Virus record (IMG/VR): IMGVR_UViG_3300029448_006499
Coordinates: 1 to 26,350 of that record
Length of the DNA stretch: 26,350 bases
Strand: one strand, 5' to 3'
Source: a virus
Shown: positions 1 through 8,039 of the stretch, piece after piece
Layout: every line of letters starts with the position of its first letter
Position numbering within the stretch: position 1 is the first letter of the stretch
Position numbers and translations under genes: made by a program
Notes under the pieces: generated by a model
Seen by the model: the letters and a program-made list of their open reading frames with translations, nothing else
Database searches by the model: none
Told to the model about the DNA's origin: nothing

Positions 1-712
1 GCGCAAAGTTACAAGGGAAGCTTTCTTTTTTTGTTGGGAATCTATTCCATTCCATACCCAGCTCAGTTACTTTAAAATTATTTTTATTAAACATAGCATT
101 AAGGAATGGCTGATCAAGGCAATGAGAACTATGTCCTGCGCTAGTCCACTTAGAATCTAACAGCGCATTTTTATGATTAAACCATTTTTCGTGATCATCG
201 AATGATTCTCTAGCTTTTAGCCTAGCACGTTTCTTCCAAAGCATAACTCCAGAGTTTATCATTCTAAGGTTAGTTGGAGCTGACTTCGAAGGAACCACTG
301 GTGCACCAAAGTCGGCGAATCTACTGGCTATCTGATGGTTTGCATTCCAATTAATTGGCACTGAGATTTCAGGAGCACGCCACTCTGGCCATCCAGCAAC
401 ATCTCCGAAATGAATGTCAAAGATGTTAGCATCCATATTTTTTGGCATCACATCTACATCTAAGTAGAGTACATTATCAAACTGGTCGAAGATCGGGTCT
501 TTATACAGCCTTAAAATTTCAAAAAAATTAGAAGTAGCATTGACATAACGATCTTCAAAGAAAAAATATTCTGCGTTATGTTTTTTAGCATACTCTCTAA
601 AATATTGCACAGAACGCTCAACCCAGTCAGGCTTGCCCTCTGTTGGGTAATGAACGCCTTGTTTGCCCACTCCATTAAAATTTAGATAGTATTGAAAGAT
701 AGCATTCTTCAT
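1..712 (-). CDS. Putative GT-A-type glycosyltransferase, 3' end cut by window edge
   Basis: The reading frame is open from an ATG at 712 to the window edge, giving 237 residues without a stop, so the C terminus lies outside. A DxD-type motif in the context LYLDVDVMP (Asp85 and Asp87), followed by a stretch describing a bound, modelled substrate region (NSGVMLW) and a late HCLDQPFLNAMF segment, is typical of GT-A glycosyltransferases of the GT8-like type that coordinate a nucleotide sugar through Mn2+. It follows the next gene upstream with a one-base overlap (TAATG), so it is probably translationally coupled and part of the glycan operon. Donor and acceptor sugars cannot be deduced. It is a distant relative in architecture of the genes at 712-1542 and 3338-4114. 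Confidence is high for coding and good for the fold class. Confidence 0.8.
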   Translation of the reverse strand, partial: MKNAIFQYYLNFNGVGKQGVHYPTEGKPDWVERSVQYFREYAKKHNAEYFFFEDRYVNATSNFFEILRLYKDPIFDQFDNVLYLDVDVMPKNMDANIFDIHFGDVAGWPEWRAPEISVPINWNANHQIASRFADFGAPVVPSKSAPTNLRMINSGVMLWKKRARLKARESFDDHEKWFNHKNALLDSKWTSAGHSSHCLDQPFLNAMFNKNNFKVTELGMEWNRFPTKKESFPCNFA

Positions 713-1542
713 TATTTTCGATCAGTGTGTAGTTTAATAAAAACGTTTTTCATAGATTCTTCTGCGATAGGATATTTAATCCACATCGGAGAGTATTTTT
801 TAAATAGCGCATCGAAGGTTTCTACCTCGAACATATCCTGTCCCTCTAGCCAACTACCTTTATTTTGAACAGGAGCCTCTTGTCCATCAACCTTCAGAAC
901 TTTAAGGCGATAAATGTCATTAACCAAGAGATAGTAAGAGTAAAGAATAAAGTCGAAATCCGAATAAAGAATTTTTGGCAGAACTTCGTTGTAATTAATA
1001 TAATTTAAAAAATCAAAGAAGTACTCCCTAGAGTAAACCGGAATATCATTAAACCACCAATATAAATTAAAGTCTCTTGTAATCTGCTTCAATTGTTCAA
1101 AGTCGATACTGTTAAAAAACTTTTTCGCTGGTTCAACACTTACCTTCGTTCTAATACCTTCATTATTAATTTCAGAAGCATATAAAGTTTTATTGTCTAC
1201 TATCGCTTTAAACTGTGTATCATAATCAAAGTTTTTAGTAAAGAGAGTGTCGACATCAATAACTGCAACATAATCAATATCTTTTCGAGTATTATAGATA
1301 TACCTCGCTCCATAAATTTTCTTTTGCGTAATAGGCTTTGGGCAGTAAAGAACTTCATCGCACACAATCGAATTAAACTGTAAATCTAAATTGGAAGAGG
1401 TAAAAGCTTTAGCCTCATCAGAGTTAGAAAATACAAGATAAAGATCATTATCATTAAAATGTTTATTGTAACTTTCAACGAATACTCTACCACGCTCAAA
1501 ATGTGGCTGATGAATCGGAGCTACGATAGCAGACTTATTCAT
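712..1542 (-). CDS. Putative GT-A-type glycosyltransferase
   Basis: A 276-residue protein with a hydrophobic strand leading into Asp96-Val-Asp98 (VAVIDVDTLF), the usual metal and nucleotide-sugar binding DxD of GT-A enzymes. The N-terminal strand (SAIVAPIHQPHF) and the aromatic-rich middle (YWWFNDIPVYSREYFFDFL) fit a glycosyltransferase but do not match a named subfamily that I recognise. No signal peptide or membrane segment is visible, so it should act in the cytoplasm. Its start overlaps the stop of the HAD-nucleotidyltransferase gene by one base and its stop overlaps the next start by one base, placing it in a tightly coupled operon of sugar genes. It likely transfers a sugar onto a phage or host surface glycan; this role is inferred from context. 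Confidence 0.7.
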   Translation of the reverse strand: MNKSAIVAPIHQPHFERGRVFVESYNKHFNDNDLYLVFSNSDEAKAFTSSNLDLQFNSIVCDEVLYCPKPITQKKIYGARYIYNTRKDIDYVAVIDVDTLFTKNFDYDTQFKAIVDNKTLYASEINNEGIRTKVSVEPAKKFFNSIDFEQLKQITRDFNLYWWFNDIPVYSREYFFDFLNYINYNEVLPKILYSDFDFILYSYYLLVNDIYRLKVLKVDGQEAPVQNKGSWLEGQDMFEVETFDALFKKYSPMWIKYPIAEESMKNVFIKLHTDRK

Positions 1543-2894
1543 TAGTTTCTCTCAAAATGATTAATATAGTAGTCTAAATCTTCTGGAGTGCCTAGACCCC
1601 ACATACCACTGGCATCATATGTACGAATGGTTTTATTATCTTCAATAGCTTCATTAAATACTGGACAAACATAAAATTCGTTATTTACACGAATATCTTT
1701 TTCAATCATCTGCTCAGCGTATTTAACAAAGTCAGAACCATGCTTCCAGTAGTAGTAACCGACTGTAGCATTATTGGAGATAGGATTTTTCTCAGCAACT
1801 TCTGTTACTTTTCCATACTCGTTTACTTTAGCGTAAGACCATTTAGGATGAGTGGCTTTAAATGTTACAATACCACCATCAGCATTAGTCTCCTGCATAT
1901 TGTACATAAACTCAACAGGATTCCAATCTACATATTGATCTGAGTTTGCAAAAAACAGAGGATCATCATTATCAATAAATTCTTTTGCTAAAAGAGCAGT
2001 ACAAGCCGCACCCTCTGTTATGCCATCAACTTCAATCACCTTACAGTTTGGTGCAATTAAGTTTAGCATGGCATCAAGATTATACTTCTCTCTATGTTCT
2101 TTCTGTACAACATAGATAAAGTTTGCCTCAAGCCCAAGATTTTCAGTAACGAGCTGAATCATCGGCTTATCATGCACTTGAATAAGAGGCTTTGGGAAAG
2201 TATATCCAGCCTGAGCGAAACGACTTCCTGCTCCAGCCATAGGAATCAAAACATTTAGCTTGTCAGATTTCCATTTATTCATCACATCTTCACCTTTTAA
2301 ATTAGAGAAAACTTTTTCTCTTGTCACGTCATAAGGATTATCAACACGAATATACTTAGCTTTACTCCTAGCAGCTGACAACAATCCCTTTGGTGAGTCT
2401 TCGACAATTAGAGTATTTTCTGGAAGTGTTCCCATTATTGACATAGCCTTCCAGTAAATCTCTGGATGAGGCTTAGAGTTTTTTACATCCTCGTTAGAAA
2501 GGACAATATCAACATACTCCATAAGCTCAGTTTTGGCAAGAGCTGTTAGGACAGTCTTCCTTACGGAGTTAGTACATACACCAATTTTGTAATTTTCTTT
2601 GGAGAGTTGCTTAAACAAGTCTACGATATGAGTTACTGGTTTAAGATCTGCTACCATCTCGATAGTATATTTTTGTTTGTCTTCTGAGATCTGATTGATC
2701 TTATGAGAATCCCAGTCATACTTCCGAGCAAGTATCTTTAATTTTGCTAAAGTTGGTAAACCATCAAATACATTGATGTGATGGTTTCTAGAAATTGCAT
2801 GCTCTGGCCCCAAGGCTTTGTTCAGAGCTTCGTAGTGAATTTCTTTGGCATCAATCAATACGCCATCTAAATCAAACAGAACAAGTTTAATCAT
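1542..2894 (-). CDS. HAD hydrolase fused to sugar-phosphate nucleotidyltransferase
   Basis: A 450-residue two-domain fusion. Residues 1 to about 205 are a HAD phosphatase of the beta-phosphoglucomutase type: motif I Asp8-x-Asp10 (LFDLDGVL), motif II Thr108 (VCTNS), motif III Lys141 (SKPHPE) and motif IV Glu165-Asp166 (IVEDSPKG). From about residue 213 a nucleotidyltransferase of the NTP-transferase family begins, with the nucleotide loop MAGAGSRF (219-226) and the FPKPLIQV segment (233-240), as in glucose-1-phosphate thymidylyl- or mannose-1-phosphate guanylyltransferases. It probably dephosphorylates or interconverts a sugar phosphate and activates a sugar 1-phosphate to an NDP-sugar. The order HAD then NTase within one chain suggests substrate channelling. 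It overlaps the GDPD-like gene by four bases (ATGA). The exact sugar is unknown. Confidence 0.85.
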   Translation of the reverse strand: MIKLVLFDLDGVLIDAKEIHYEALNKALGPEHAISRNHHINVFDGLPTLAKLKILARKYDWDSHKINQISEDKQKYTIEMVADLKPVTHIVDLFKQLSKENYKIGVCTNSVRKTVLTALAKTELMEYVDIVLSNEDVKNSKPHPEIYWKAMSIMGTLPENTLIVEDSPKGLLSAARSKAKYIRVDNPYDVTREKVFSNLKGEDVMNKWKSDKLNVLIPMAGAGSRFAQAGYTFPKPLIQVHDKPMIQLVTENLGLEANFIYVVQKEHREKYNLDAMLNLIAPNCKVIEVDGITEGAACTALLAKEFIDNDDPLFFANSDQYVDWNPVEFMYNMQETNADGGIVTFKATHPKWSYAKVNEYGKVTEVAEKNPISNNATVGYYYWKHGSDFVKYAEQMIEKDIRVNNEFYVCPVFNEAIEDNKTIRTYDASGMWGLGTPEDLDYYINHFERN

Positions 2895-3337
2895 CTATAT
2901 CTCTCAATATAATCAGAACAAATACCAGCGAACTCACTCACATCAGTATTGTCCCATTCTGGCAATACTGCAATCGTTCTGTTATATTTAGTAGAGGTTC
3001 TTTGACCTGGATAAGCCCATACCCATCTTCGAGAGGTCATTGTGTACTTATCACTCTCATGCCAGAAGTAGTTGAGGTAATATCGAGACATATGTTCTAA
3101 TGCCTCGATATTTTTACAGTGTACCCACAAATTCCATTTACGATTCATCAACCATTTAATTGGAATCTTGTACATAGGCTCATCGTGGCCAAGATAAAAC
3201 TTATCTTTGTGACGCCATACATCGATCTCACAATGATAACCATGATCTAGAGCCTGATCAATATATTCAGGATTATTCTCAAGATCTTTGTTAATCCCAT
3301 TTACATTACCACGATGAGAAATTAATGTTTTTCGCAT
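2891..3337 (-). CDS. Short GDPD-like phosphodiesterase
   Basis: A 148-residue protein with the catalytic signature of the PI-PLC-like TIM-barrel superfamily: His8-Arg9-Gly10 in LISHRGN, Glu37-x-Asp39 in CEIDVW, and His51-Asp52 in LGHDEP. In glycerophosphodiester phosphodiesterases these provide the two catalytic histidines and the metal ligands. Typical family members are 230 residues or longer, so this is a compact form that may lack part of the barrel. No signal peptide is seen. It lies between a glycosyltransferase gene and the HAD-nucleotidyltransferase fusion, directly abutting the former, so a role in glycerol-phosphate or sugar-phosphodiester metabolism for glycan synthesis is plausible. 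Family assignment is good; substrate is inference. Confidence 0.7.
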   Translation of the reverse strand: MRKTLISHRGNVNGINKDLENNPEYIDQALDHGYHCEIDVWRHKDKFYLGHDEPMYKIPIKWLMNRKWNLWVHCKNIEALEHMSRYYLNYFWHESDKYTMTSRRWVWAYPGQRTSTKYNRTIAVLPEWDNTDVSEFAGICSDYIERYR

Positions 3338-4114
3338 TTAAATTTGCTCCATTAGCTGATCTACATTTTCACCACGCTCTGGAAGTTTATCTTTTAGAAA
3401 AAAGTGGACAAAGTGGCACTCAGAGATTTTAGTGTTTGCAGTATATAGACCGTTCCATTTCCAGTGCATATGCTTCACAGGTACGTTGCGAGACTTCATA
3501 AAGTAGTTAAGTAGCGTCTGATCAGTAGACCATTTCCATGCACCGATACCATCAATAAATGGTTGAAACTCAGATAGTGTCATCCATTCATACGCAGGCA
3601 TATAAATGTAATCATAGAAAGAATGATTCATTAACATTAGTCCCATGTTATAAAATTCATATCCCAGCTTGTTTGGTTTAAAATCTAGTCCTTTCTTGCC
3701 ATGTAGATTATGATACTGCATTCGAGAATAGTTCTGAATCTTAGATGCATACTGTCTGTTAATCGGCATCTCACGTTCACAGACAGCGCCAAAAGGTTTA
3801 TCTGTACCAAACTCATCAAAAATATTTGGACTGTCTGGACGAATGTAAATATCGCTGTCGACGATAGCTATTTGATCATACTCTGGCAGCAGATCAAATG
3901 CGTTCTCTTTTTCATAAATCGGTAAATATCCAAGACGTGATGCACCTTCAGAACGATTTGACGTAAAAGGATTAGGATTAATCCTCAGCTTTGGTTTAGT
4001 CAAAACATAATGTTCAATGTTGTGCCTCTTGCAATATTCAGCTACTGATTGAATACAGTGCTGATATAACTTCGATGGTTTACCGACAGATACTTGATAA
4101 ATTAAGTTTTTCAT
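3338..4114 (-). CDS. Putative GT-A-type glycosyltransferase
   Basis: A 258-residue protein with Asp86-Ser-Asp88 (IAIVDSDIYIRP), the DxD site of GT-A nucleotide-sugar transferases, followed by a conserved acceptor/donor region (YEFYNMGLMLMN) and a late WSTDQTLLNYFM segment. This order (DxD, then a gain-of-donor loop, then DQ-[TL]LN) is like GT8/GT-A enzymes such as glycogenin-like and LPS galactosyltransferases. No membrane segment is visible. Its start overlaps the stop of the nucleotide-sugar dehydrogenase gene (ATGA, 4111-4114), and its stop is directly followed by the GDPD-like start. Likely a surface-glycan transferase; specific sugar unknown. Confidence 0.75.
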   Translation of the reverse strand: MKNLIYQVSVGKPSKLYQHCIQSVAEYCKRHNIEHYVLTKPKLRINPNPFTSNRSEGASRLGYLPIYEKENAFDLLPEYDQIAIVDSDIYIRPDSPNIFDEFGTDKPFGAVCEREMPINRQYASKIQNYSRMQYHNLHGKKGLDFKPNKLGYEFYNMGLMLMNHSFYDYIYMPAYEWMTLSEFQPFIDGIGAWKWSTDQTLLNYFMKSRNVPVKHMHWKWNGLYTANTKISECHFVHFFLKDKLPERGENVDQLMEQI

Positions 4115-4908
4115 TTTGATCGATGCGTAATATTAATGTCTCGAACAGATTCGATTAACGGTAGCTTTGTGTTATTTCGTTCAGCAAAATTTACGAAAGC
4201 TGCAGTATCTTTAGGTAAACAATGACCGCCCCAGCCATATCTGCCGTCTGGTCCAGGAACCTGATTGTGCGAATGGCCAATCCTTGGGTCGAAGCCGAGA
4301 GCATAAACTGTAGAGTCATAATCTAGCTGAGGGTGAACTTTCTGCATTAAATTATAAAGATCATTGAAGAAAGTTACACGCATAGCCAAGAATGAGTTTT
4401 CTGCATACTTAACATAACCTGCCTCTACAATATCAATAAAGACTTCATTCTTAATGTTTAAGCAAGACTGAAATACATTCATCCAACCCTCTGCTTGATC
4501 TGGCTCTCCGCCAATAATCATTTTATCCTCTGCTAAAAAGTCTTCAACAGCATTATGCCCACGGAGAAACTCTGGAGAGAAACATACATTCGGATAATTA
4601 TCTTTGAAGTACTGCAAGGTTTCAATATCTGTTGTCGATTTAACCAAGATAGGTTTACTATGACCAATCTTTTCGATCACATCAATGACAATAGAATCAT
4701 CACATTTACCATCATCACCTTCTGGTGTTGGCACACATACAACTGCTGCGTCGCAGTTCTTCATCATCTCTACTAAATCTTGATTATACTCGTCATATGC
4801 TGGATCAACAATATCATAATCAAGTAGGTCAGATTTATCAAAGGCTGCAGCCATGGCCTTACCTACATAACCATAACCGATAATACCAATCTTCGCAATA
4901 TTACTCAT
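4111..4908 (-). CDS. Nucleotide-sugar (UDP-glucose type) dehydrogenase lacking C-terminal domain
   Basis: A 265-residue member of the UDP-glucose/GDP-mannose dehydrogenase family. Visible are the NAD-binding GxGYVG (Gly11 to Gly16), VCVPTPEG (residues 58-64), the SPEFLRG strip (111-117), the central-helix Lys167 and Asn171 (YVKYAENSF) and the catalytic nucleophile Cys230 in GWGGHCLPKD. These support a four-electron oxidation of a UDP- or GDP-sugar to the uronic acid. Family members are usually about 390-450 residues; here the chain stops about 35 residues after the catalytic Cys, so the C-terminal UDP-binding Rossmann-like domain is absent, and the next frame downstream is a glycosyltransferase, not the missing part. 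It overlaps both neighbours by four bases, so no obvious frameshift explains the short form. Confidence 0.85.
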   Translation of the reverse strand: MSNIAKIGIIGYGYVGKAMAAAFDKSDLLDYDIVDPAYDEYNQDLVEMMKNCDAAVVCVPTPEGDDGKCDDSIVIDVIEKIGHSKPILVKSTTDIETLQYFKDNYPNVCFSPEFLRGHNAVEDFLAEDKMIIGGEPDQAEGWMNVFQSCLNIKNEVFIDIVEAGYVKYAENSFLAMRVTFFNDLYNLMQKVHPQLDYDSTVYALGFDPRIGHSHNQVPGPDGRYGWGGHCLPKDTAAFVNFAERNNTKLPLIESVRDINITHRSK

Positions 4909-5861
4909 ATAATTTTCCTGTAATCATTTAAATCAAACTCAGTACCATGCATCTTATATAGGTCTCTTTGATGATTAGTATATACTAACACCTCTGGATC
5001 GTCAATCAGAAAATCACAACCTCTACAAAAATCAGGATAGTTTCCTGTAGTATGTTGCTTCCTTAGCTGCTCGTATTCATGACCATTCCAAATTTCTTCT
5101 GCTGTATTATCTGACATATGCCCAAGAATAGCATCATCATCCCTACCGAGAACCTGACAACAAGGATGTACAGCACCCCACTTGCCTTGAGCGCCACCTG
5201 CTCGAATGACTAAGTCTGGTGAGAATGGTCGCCCACAAGTCTTTACCTTACCCTCTCGGCCATACTCTGGATCATATACACCTGACCAGTTATGCATCTT
5301 CCAGATTTCAGTCTTCACTCCAGCATTATCAACGATCTTGCGATATTGCTCTACTTCATAATCAATATTATCATTATCCATAACAAGATGATATGTCGCA
5401 ACAGTACAATCTGATCCAGAGTCTTCTACATATCTCTGCATGGCTTCAAGATTATTAATGACTTTTGTAAACTCTTTTGAGTTCATCCACGCCCAATATG
5501 TCTCTGGATTGTATCCGATGATAGAGAAACGAAAAAAGTCTGTACCAGCGTCTACAACTCGTTTCATGTAGTCGCCATGCATACGATTACCGTTAGAGAA
5601 CATAAAAGCTTTCGCTCCATGTTTCTTGACAACTCTTACATATTCATCAAGGTTACTATTAAGAGTAGGCTCGCCACTACCCTCAAGGTTAACAACCCGC
5701 AGTCCATTATTAACCAACTGATCAATAACACTCTCAAATCTTCCCAAAGACATCTTCTTTAGCCAGTTTTTACCTCTGCCGCCTGGTTGAGACTGTGGGC
5801 ACATCTGACATGAATAATTACAGCCACCATTAATTTCAATGACAGCACGATCAATGTACAT
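4905..5861 (-). CDS. Radical SAM enzyme with SPASM-like C-terminal domain
   Basis: A 318-residue protein beginning almost at once with the radical SAM cluster motif CxxxCxxC (Cys14, Cys18, Cys21 in GGCNYSCQMCP), followed by the SAM-binding glutamate strip LEGSGEPTLN. The C-terminal third carries several further cysteines (TCGRPF, HPCCQV, DFCRGCDFL) together with AEEIWNGHEYEQLR, the layout of a SPASM/twitch auxiliary Fe-S domain. Such enzymes do radical chemistry on peptides, sugars or cofactors. Placed between glycosyltransferase-like genes and a sugar dehydrogenase, it may modify a sugar or a glycan precursor; this is inference. It overlaps the gene upstream by 11 bases and the one downstream by four. 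Confidence 0.85.
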   Translation of the reverse strand: MYIDRAVIEINGGCNYSCQMCPQSQPGGRGKNWLKKMSLGRFESVIDQLVNNGLRVVNLEGSGEPTLNSNLDEYVRVVKKHGAKAFMFSNGNRMHGDYMKRVVDAGTDFFRFSIIGYNPETYWAWMNSKEFTKVINNLEAMQRYVEDSGSDCTVATYHLVMDNDNIDYEVEQYRKIVDNAGVKTEIWKMHNWSGVYDPEYGREGKVKTCGRPFSPDLVIRAGGAQGKWGAVHPCCQVLGRDDDAILGHMSDNTAEEIWNGHEYEQLRKQHTTGNYPDFCRGCDFLIDDPEVLVYTNHQRDLYKMHGTEFDLNDYRKII

Positions 5862-6648
5862 TTTTAAGTCTCCTTAGACTCTTCGCTTCTTGTATTAATG
5901 AATCAAAATACTTATCATTCAGCAAATCATTAAAATTTGGTAGGCATAATAATTCATATGGACCTGTCCTTTGAGTATACCCCTCAGGATAGTATTTCGT
6001 GTTTAATATGGATATAATAGGCTTATTAAGAACAGTCGCTATGTTATGATACATTCCTGCATATGAAAATACAAATTCACATGTTGAGAGATGATAGTAC
6101 ACTTCCCTAATAGGAGTTCTATAGTCAAGCTCCACAACATCAAATCTACTTTTTAGATAACCTAAAATTTGATGCCACTGATCTTCAGAGTAAGTGTTTA
6201 TTTTTCCGGCTCTTTGAAACTCGCTTTCAGGTTTTCCATATTTAAAAGAGATTGCATTCATATCAAACATCCAAAAACATACTTTACCCTTTTTCTGCTT
6301 TAGATTATTTCTAAAGATATCTACGGCAGGAATATCAAAAAAAGTTATATATTCTATTTTCTTATCCCACACAAATTTTTTATCTATTACTTCATGCTCA
6401 ACATTAATATCACAATCAACATCCAATTTTGAAAAGAGAAAGTTGGCTTTTTCTTCCCAAGGTTCTACATCTTCAAAGTGTGAATACTTATCTATAGATC
6501 GTTTTCCCCAAGAAATTTTTACATTTAAAATATCGGGAGAGTGTAGAAAGTTATATTTGAAGGCTGTTAATATAGACTTTCTAATAAGAGTGCCCATTAA
6601 CAGCCCTCCTGGTAGATTAATACTATCTATTAGATGTAATTTCGTCAT
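5851..6648 (-). CDS. GT-B-like putative glycosyltransferase, paralogue A
   Basis: A 265-residue protein clearly related to the neighbour at 6623-7378. Shared blocks include YSHFED, KVCFW-x-FD, VVEL-x-YRTPIREV, YHL-x-x-CEF and AGMYH or GGMYH followed by KP and a hydrophobic strand. The last part (CEFVFSYAGMYHNIATVLNKPIISIL) has the shape of the C-terminal donor-binding half of GT-B enzymes such as ADP-heptose transferases (GT9), where a Gly-x-x-His step precedes the nucleotide site. The N-terminal half is not recognised. The gene is noticeably AT-rich. It overlaps the paralogue by 26 bases and the radical SAM gene by 11. Glycosyltransferase activity is a moderate-confidence inference. Confidence 0.5.
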   Translation of the reverse strand: MTKLHLIDSINLPGGLLMGTLIRKSILTAFKYNFLHSPDILNVKISWGKRSIDKYSHFEDVEPWEEKANFLFSKLDVDCDINVEHEVIDKKFVWDKKIEYITFFDIPAVDIFRNNLKQKKGKVCFWMFDMNAISFKYGKPESEFQRAGKINTYSEDQWHQILGYLKSRFDVVELDYRTPIREVYYHLSTCEFVFSYAGMYHNIATVLNKPIISILNTKYYPEGYTQRTGPYELLCLPNFNDLLNDKYFDSLIQEAKSLRRLKNVH

Positions 6649-7378
6649 AATTTTTTATAAATATTGATGCTAATTCTTTTTGATCTACAACAATATCAAA
6701 AGAGTGATTTTGTTTCTCCACCCACTCGAGCATCACTTTCGGCTTTAAAATACAAAACATAGGTTTACTTAACATATTTACTAACGTATGATACATGCCG
6801 CCGTATCCAACACAAAACTCACATTCCCTTAAATGGTACATTACTTCTCTGATAGGCGTTCTGTAAGATAATTCTACAACTGTATATTTTTCGTTCAACA
6901 TATGATATAAATCTTCCCAATCTTCAGGAAACATTGAAAAAAGTTTGGCTTCAGTTTCTCTTGTTGATTTTCCTAAACGATTAGCTGAATTATATGTTGC
7001 ATCGAATCTCCAAAAACATACTTTATTCTTTTTTACTTTATTATATTTAAAAACTTCATACGCATTTAACTCATATGTTTTAAAAAAATTTTCGAAAATA
7101 GGAGGATTGCCATCTCGATAACGTTGTAATTTATGTGTTATATTTAATTTGCAATCACCTAAGTTTAGTTGAGATAAAAGGTAATTAATTTTTTCTTGAA
7201 AAGATTCTTGGTCTTCGAAGTGACTATATCTTAATATATGACCATCATACCAAGAAATATTTACATTTAATTCTTTTGGATTATTATCTAAACAATATTT
7301 AAAAACTTGCCAGATAATGTTTCTTCCTACACTTCCTATCAGCAAAGAACCAGTAAGATATAAATTATGCTTGGGCAT
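6623..7378 (-). CDS. GT-B-like putative glycosyltransferase, paralogue B
   Basis: A 251-residue paralogue of the following gene: both carry [LM]-[LM]-x-G-[ST] near the N terminus, then NV-x-ISW, YSHFED, KVCFW-x-FD, YRTPIREV and a GMYH step. The C-terminal portion resembles GT-B donor-site sequence (CEFCVGYGGMYHTLVNMLSKPMFCIL). Divergence is substantial, so the duplication is old or the two were acquired together from a family with several copies. The AT content is higher than in the conserved phage genes. It overlaps the exonuclease gene by 14 bases. The most likely role is adding a sugar in the surface-glycan pathway; substrate unknown. Confidence 0.5.
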   Translation of the reverse strand: MPKHNLYLTGSLLIGSVGRNIIWQVFKYCLDNNPKELNVNISWYDGHILRYSHFEDQESFQEKINYLLSQLNLGDCKLNITHKLQRYRDGNPPIFENFFKTYELNAYEVFKYNKVKKNKVCFWRFDATYNSANRLGKSTRETEAKLFSMFPEDWEDLYHMLNEKYTVVELSYRTPIREVMYHLRECEFCVGYGGMYHTLVNMLSKPMFCILKPKVMLEWVEKQNHSFDIVVDQKELASIFIKNYDEITSNR

Positions 7379-8039
7379 TATACTGAGAAATTACATCTTT
7401 TAGTTTATCAATCCAATCATCTCGATGCTCAACGAATACAATCGGATTATCATGATCTACTGCCATAATAGTCACCAGTTGAGTAATCGGCATACCTGTA
7501 CGTTCTTCCCACATAACAGCATAACCAGCCTCTTGCTTAAAGTAGTTATATACCATTGAACGAGTTTTGCGTTTCCTTGACGTTTTAAAGTCAATTATAG
7601 AAATTTGTCCATCAAATTCAGCCACACAATCAACTCGACCAGCGACACCAAGATGATCACTATAAAGAGGTGCTTCCTGCGCATAAATTTTCCCAATACG
7701 TTCATCCAAGATAGGTTTGATATCATTAAATGTATTAAGGATATGTGGCATATACCCTTCTGCATAATTTGGATCATTATCCAAATATTTTTCTACGATT
7801 GCATGGACGTCTGTTCCACGTCCAGCTGCTTGTCTTGAAATACGATTAGCCTCTTCCTCACCAACACGTTTACGCCATTCCATGATGGCTCTCCGAGTCA
7901 GGATAGAGAGGACTGTCGTAATAGAAGGTAATTTATTCCCCTCTGGAGTTACATACTTACGTCCAGAGGTTTTTGTCTCAGTTTCGAGATCAGAGTAACC
8001 AAAGTCGACTTCAACATGTTCAAAGATTTTATTTTGCAT
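7365..8039 (-). CDS. PD-(D/E)XK-family exonuclease
   Basis: A 224-residue nuclease of the Cas4/RecB-like PD-(D/E)XK type. His79 (GRGTDVHAIVEKYL) marks the helix before the core, Asp137 lies in GVAGRVDCVAEF, and Asp150-Phe-Lys152 in ISIIDFKTSRK supplies the D-x-K catalytic pair; a tyrosine/glutamine helix (YFKQEAGYAVMWEE) follows. This is the arrangement in MGME1-like and marine-phage exonucleases, which degrade single-stranded or host DNA during replication or takeover. The N terminus (KLPSITTVLSILT) matches the lead-in commonly seen before the domain. It is embedded between sugar-related genes, overlapping the cupin gene by 11 bases. Confidence 0.85.
   Translation of the reverse strand: MQNKIFEHVEVDFGYSDLETETKTSGRKYVTPEGNKLPSITTVLSILTRRAIMEWRKRVGEEEANRISRQAAGRGTDVHAIVEKYLDNDPNYAEGYMPHILNTFNDIKPILDERIGKIYAQEAPLYSDHLGVAGRVDCVAEFDGQISIIDFKTSRKRKTRSMVYNYFKQEAGYAVMWEERTGMPITQLVTIMAVDHDNPIVFVEHRDDWIDKLKDVISQYNAQA

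Noticed and set aside
1740-1943. Plus-strand open frames (for example here, 4555-4776, 6443-6667, 10420-10737, 20607-20927, 25389-25736)
   Set aside because: Shadows of minus-strand genes with clear motifs; no ribosome sites or recognisable products.
6653-6662. TATAAATA on the plus strand
   Set aside because: It points against all genes in the window, so a late promoter here would make only antisense RNA.
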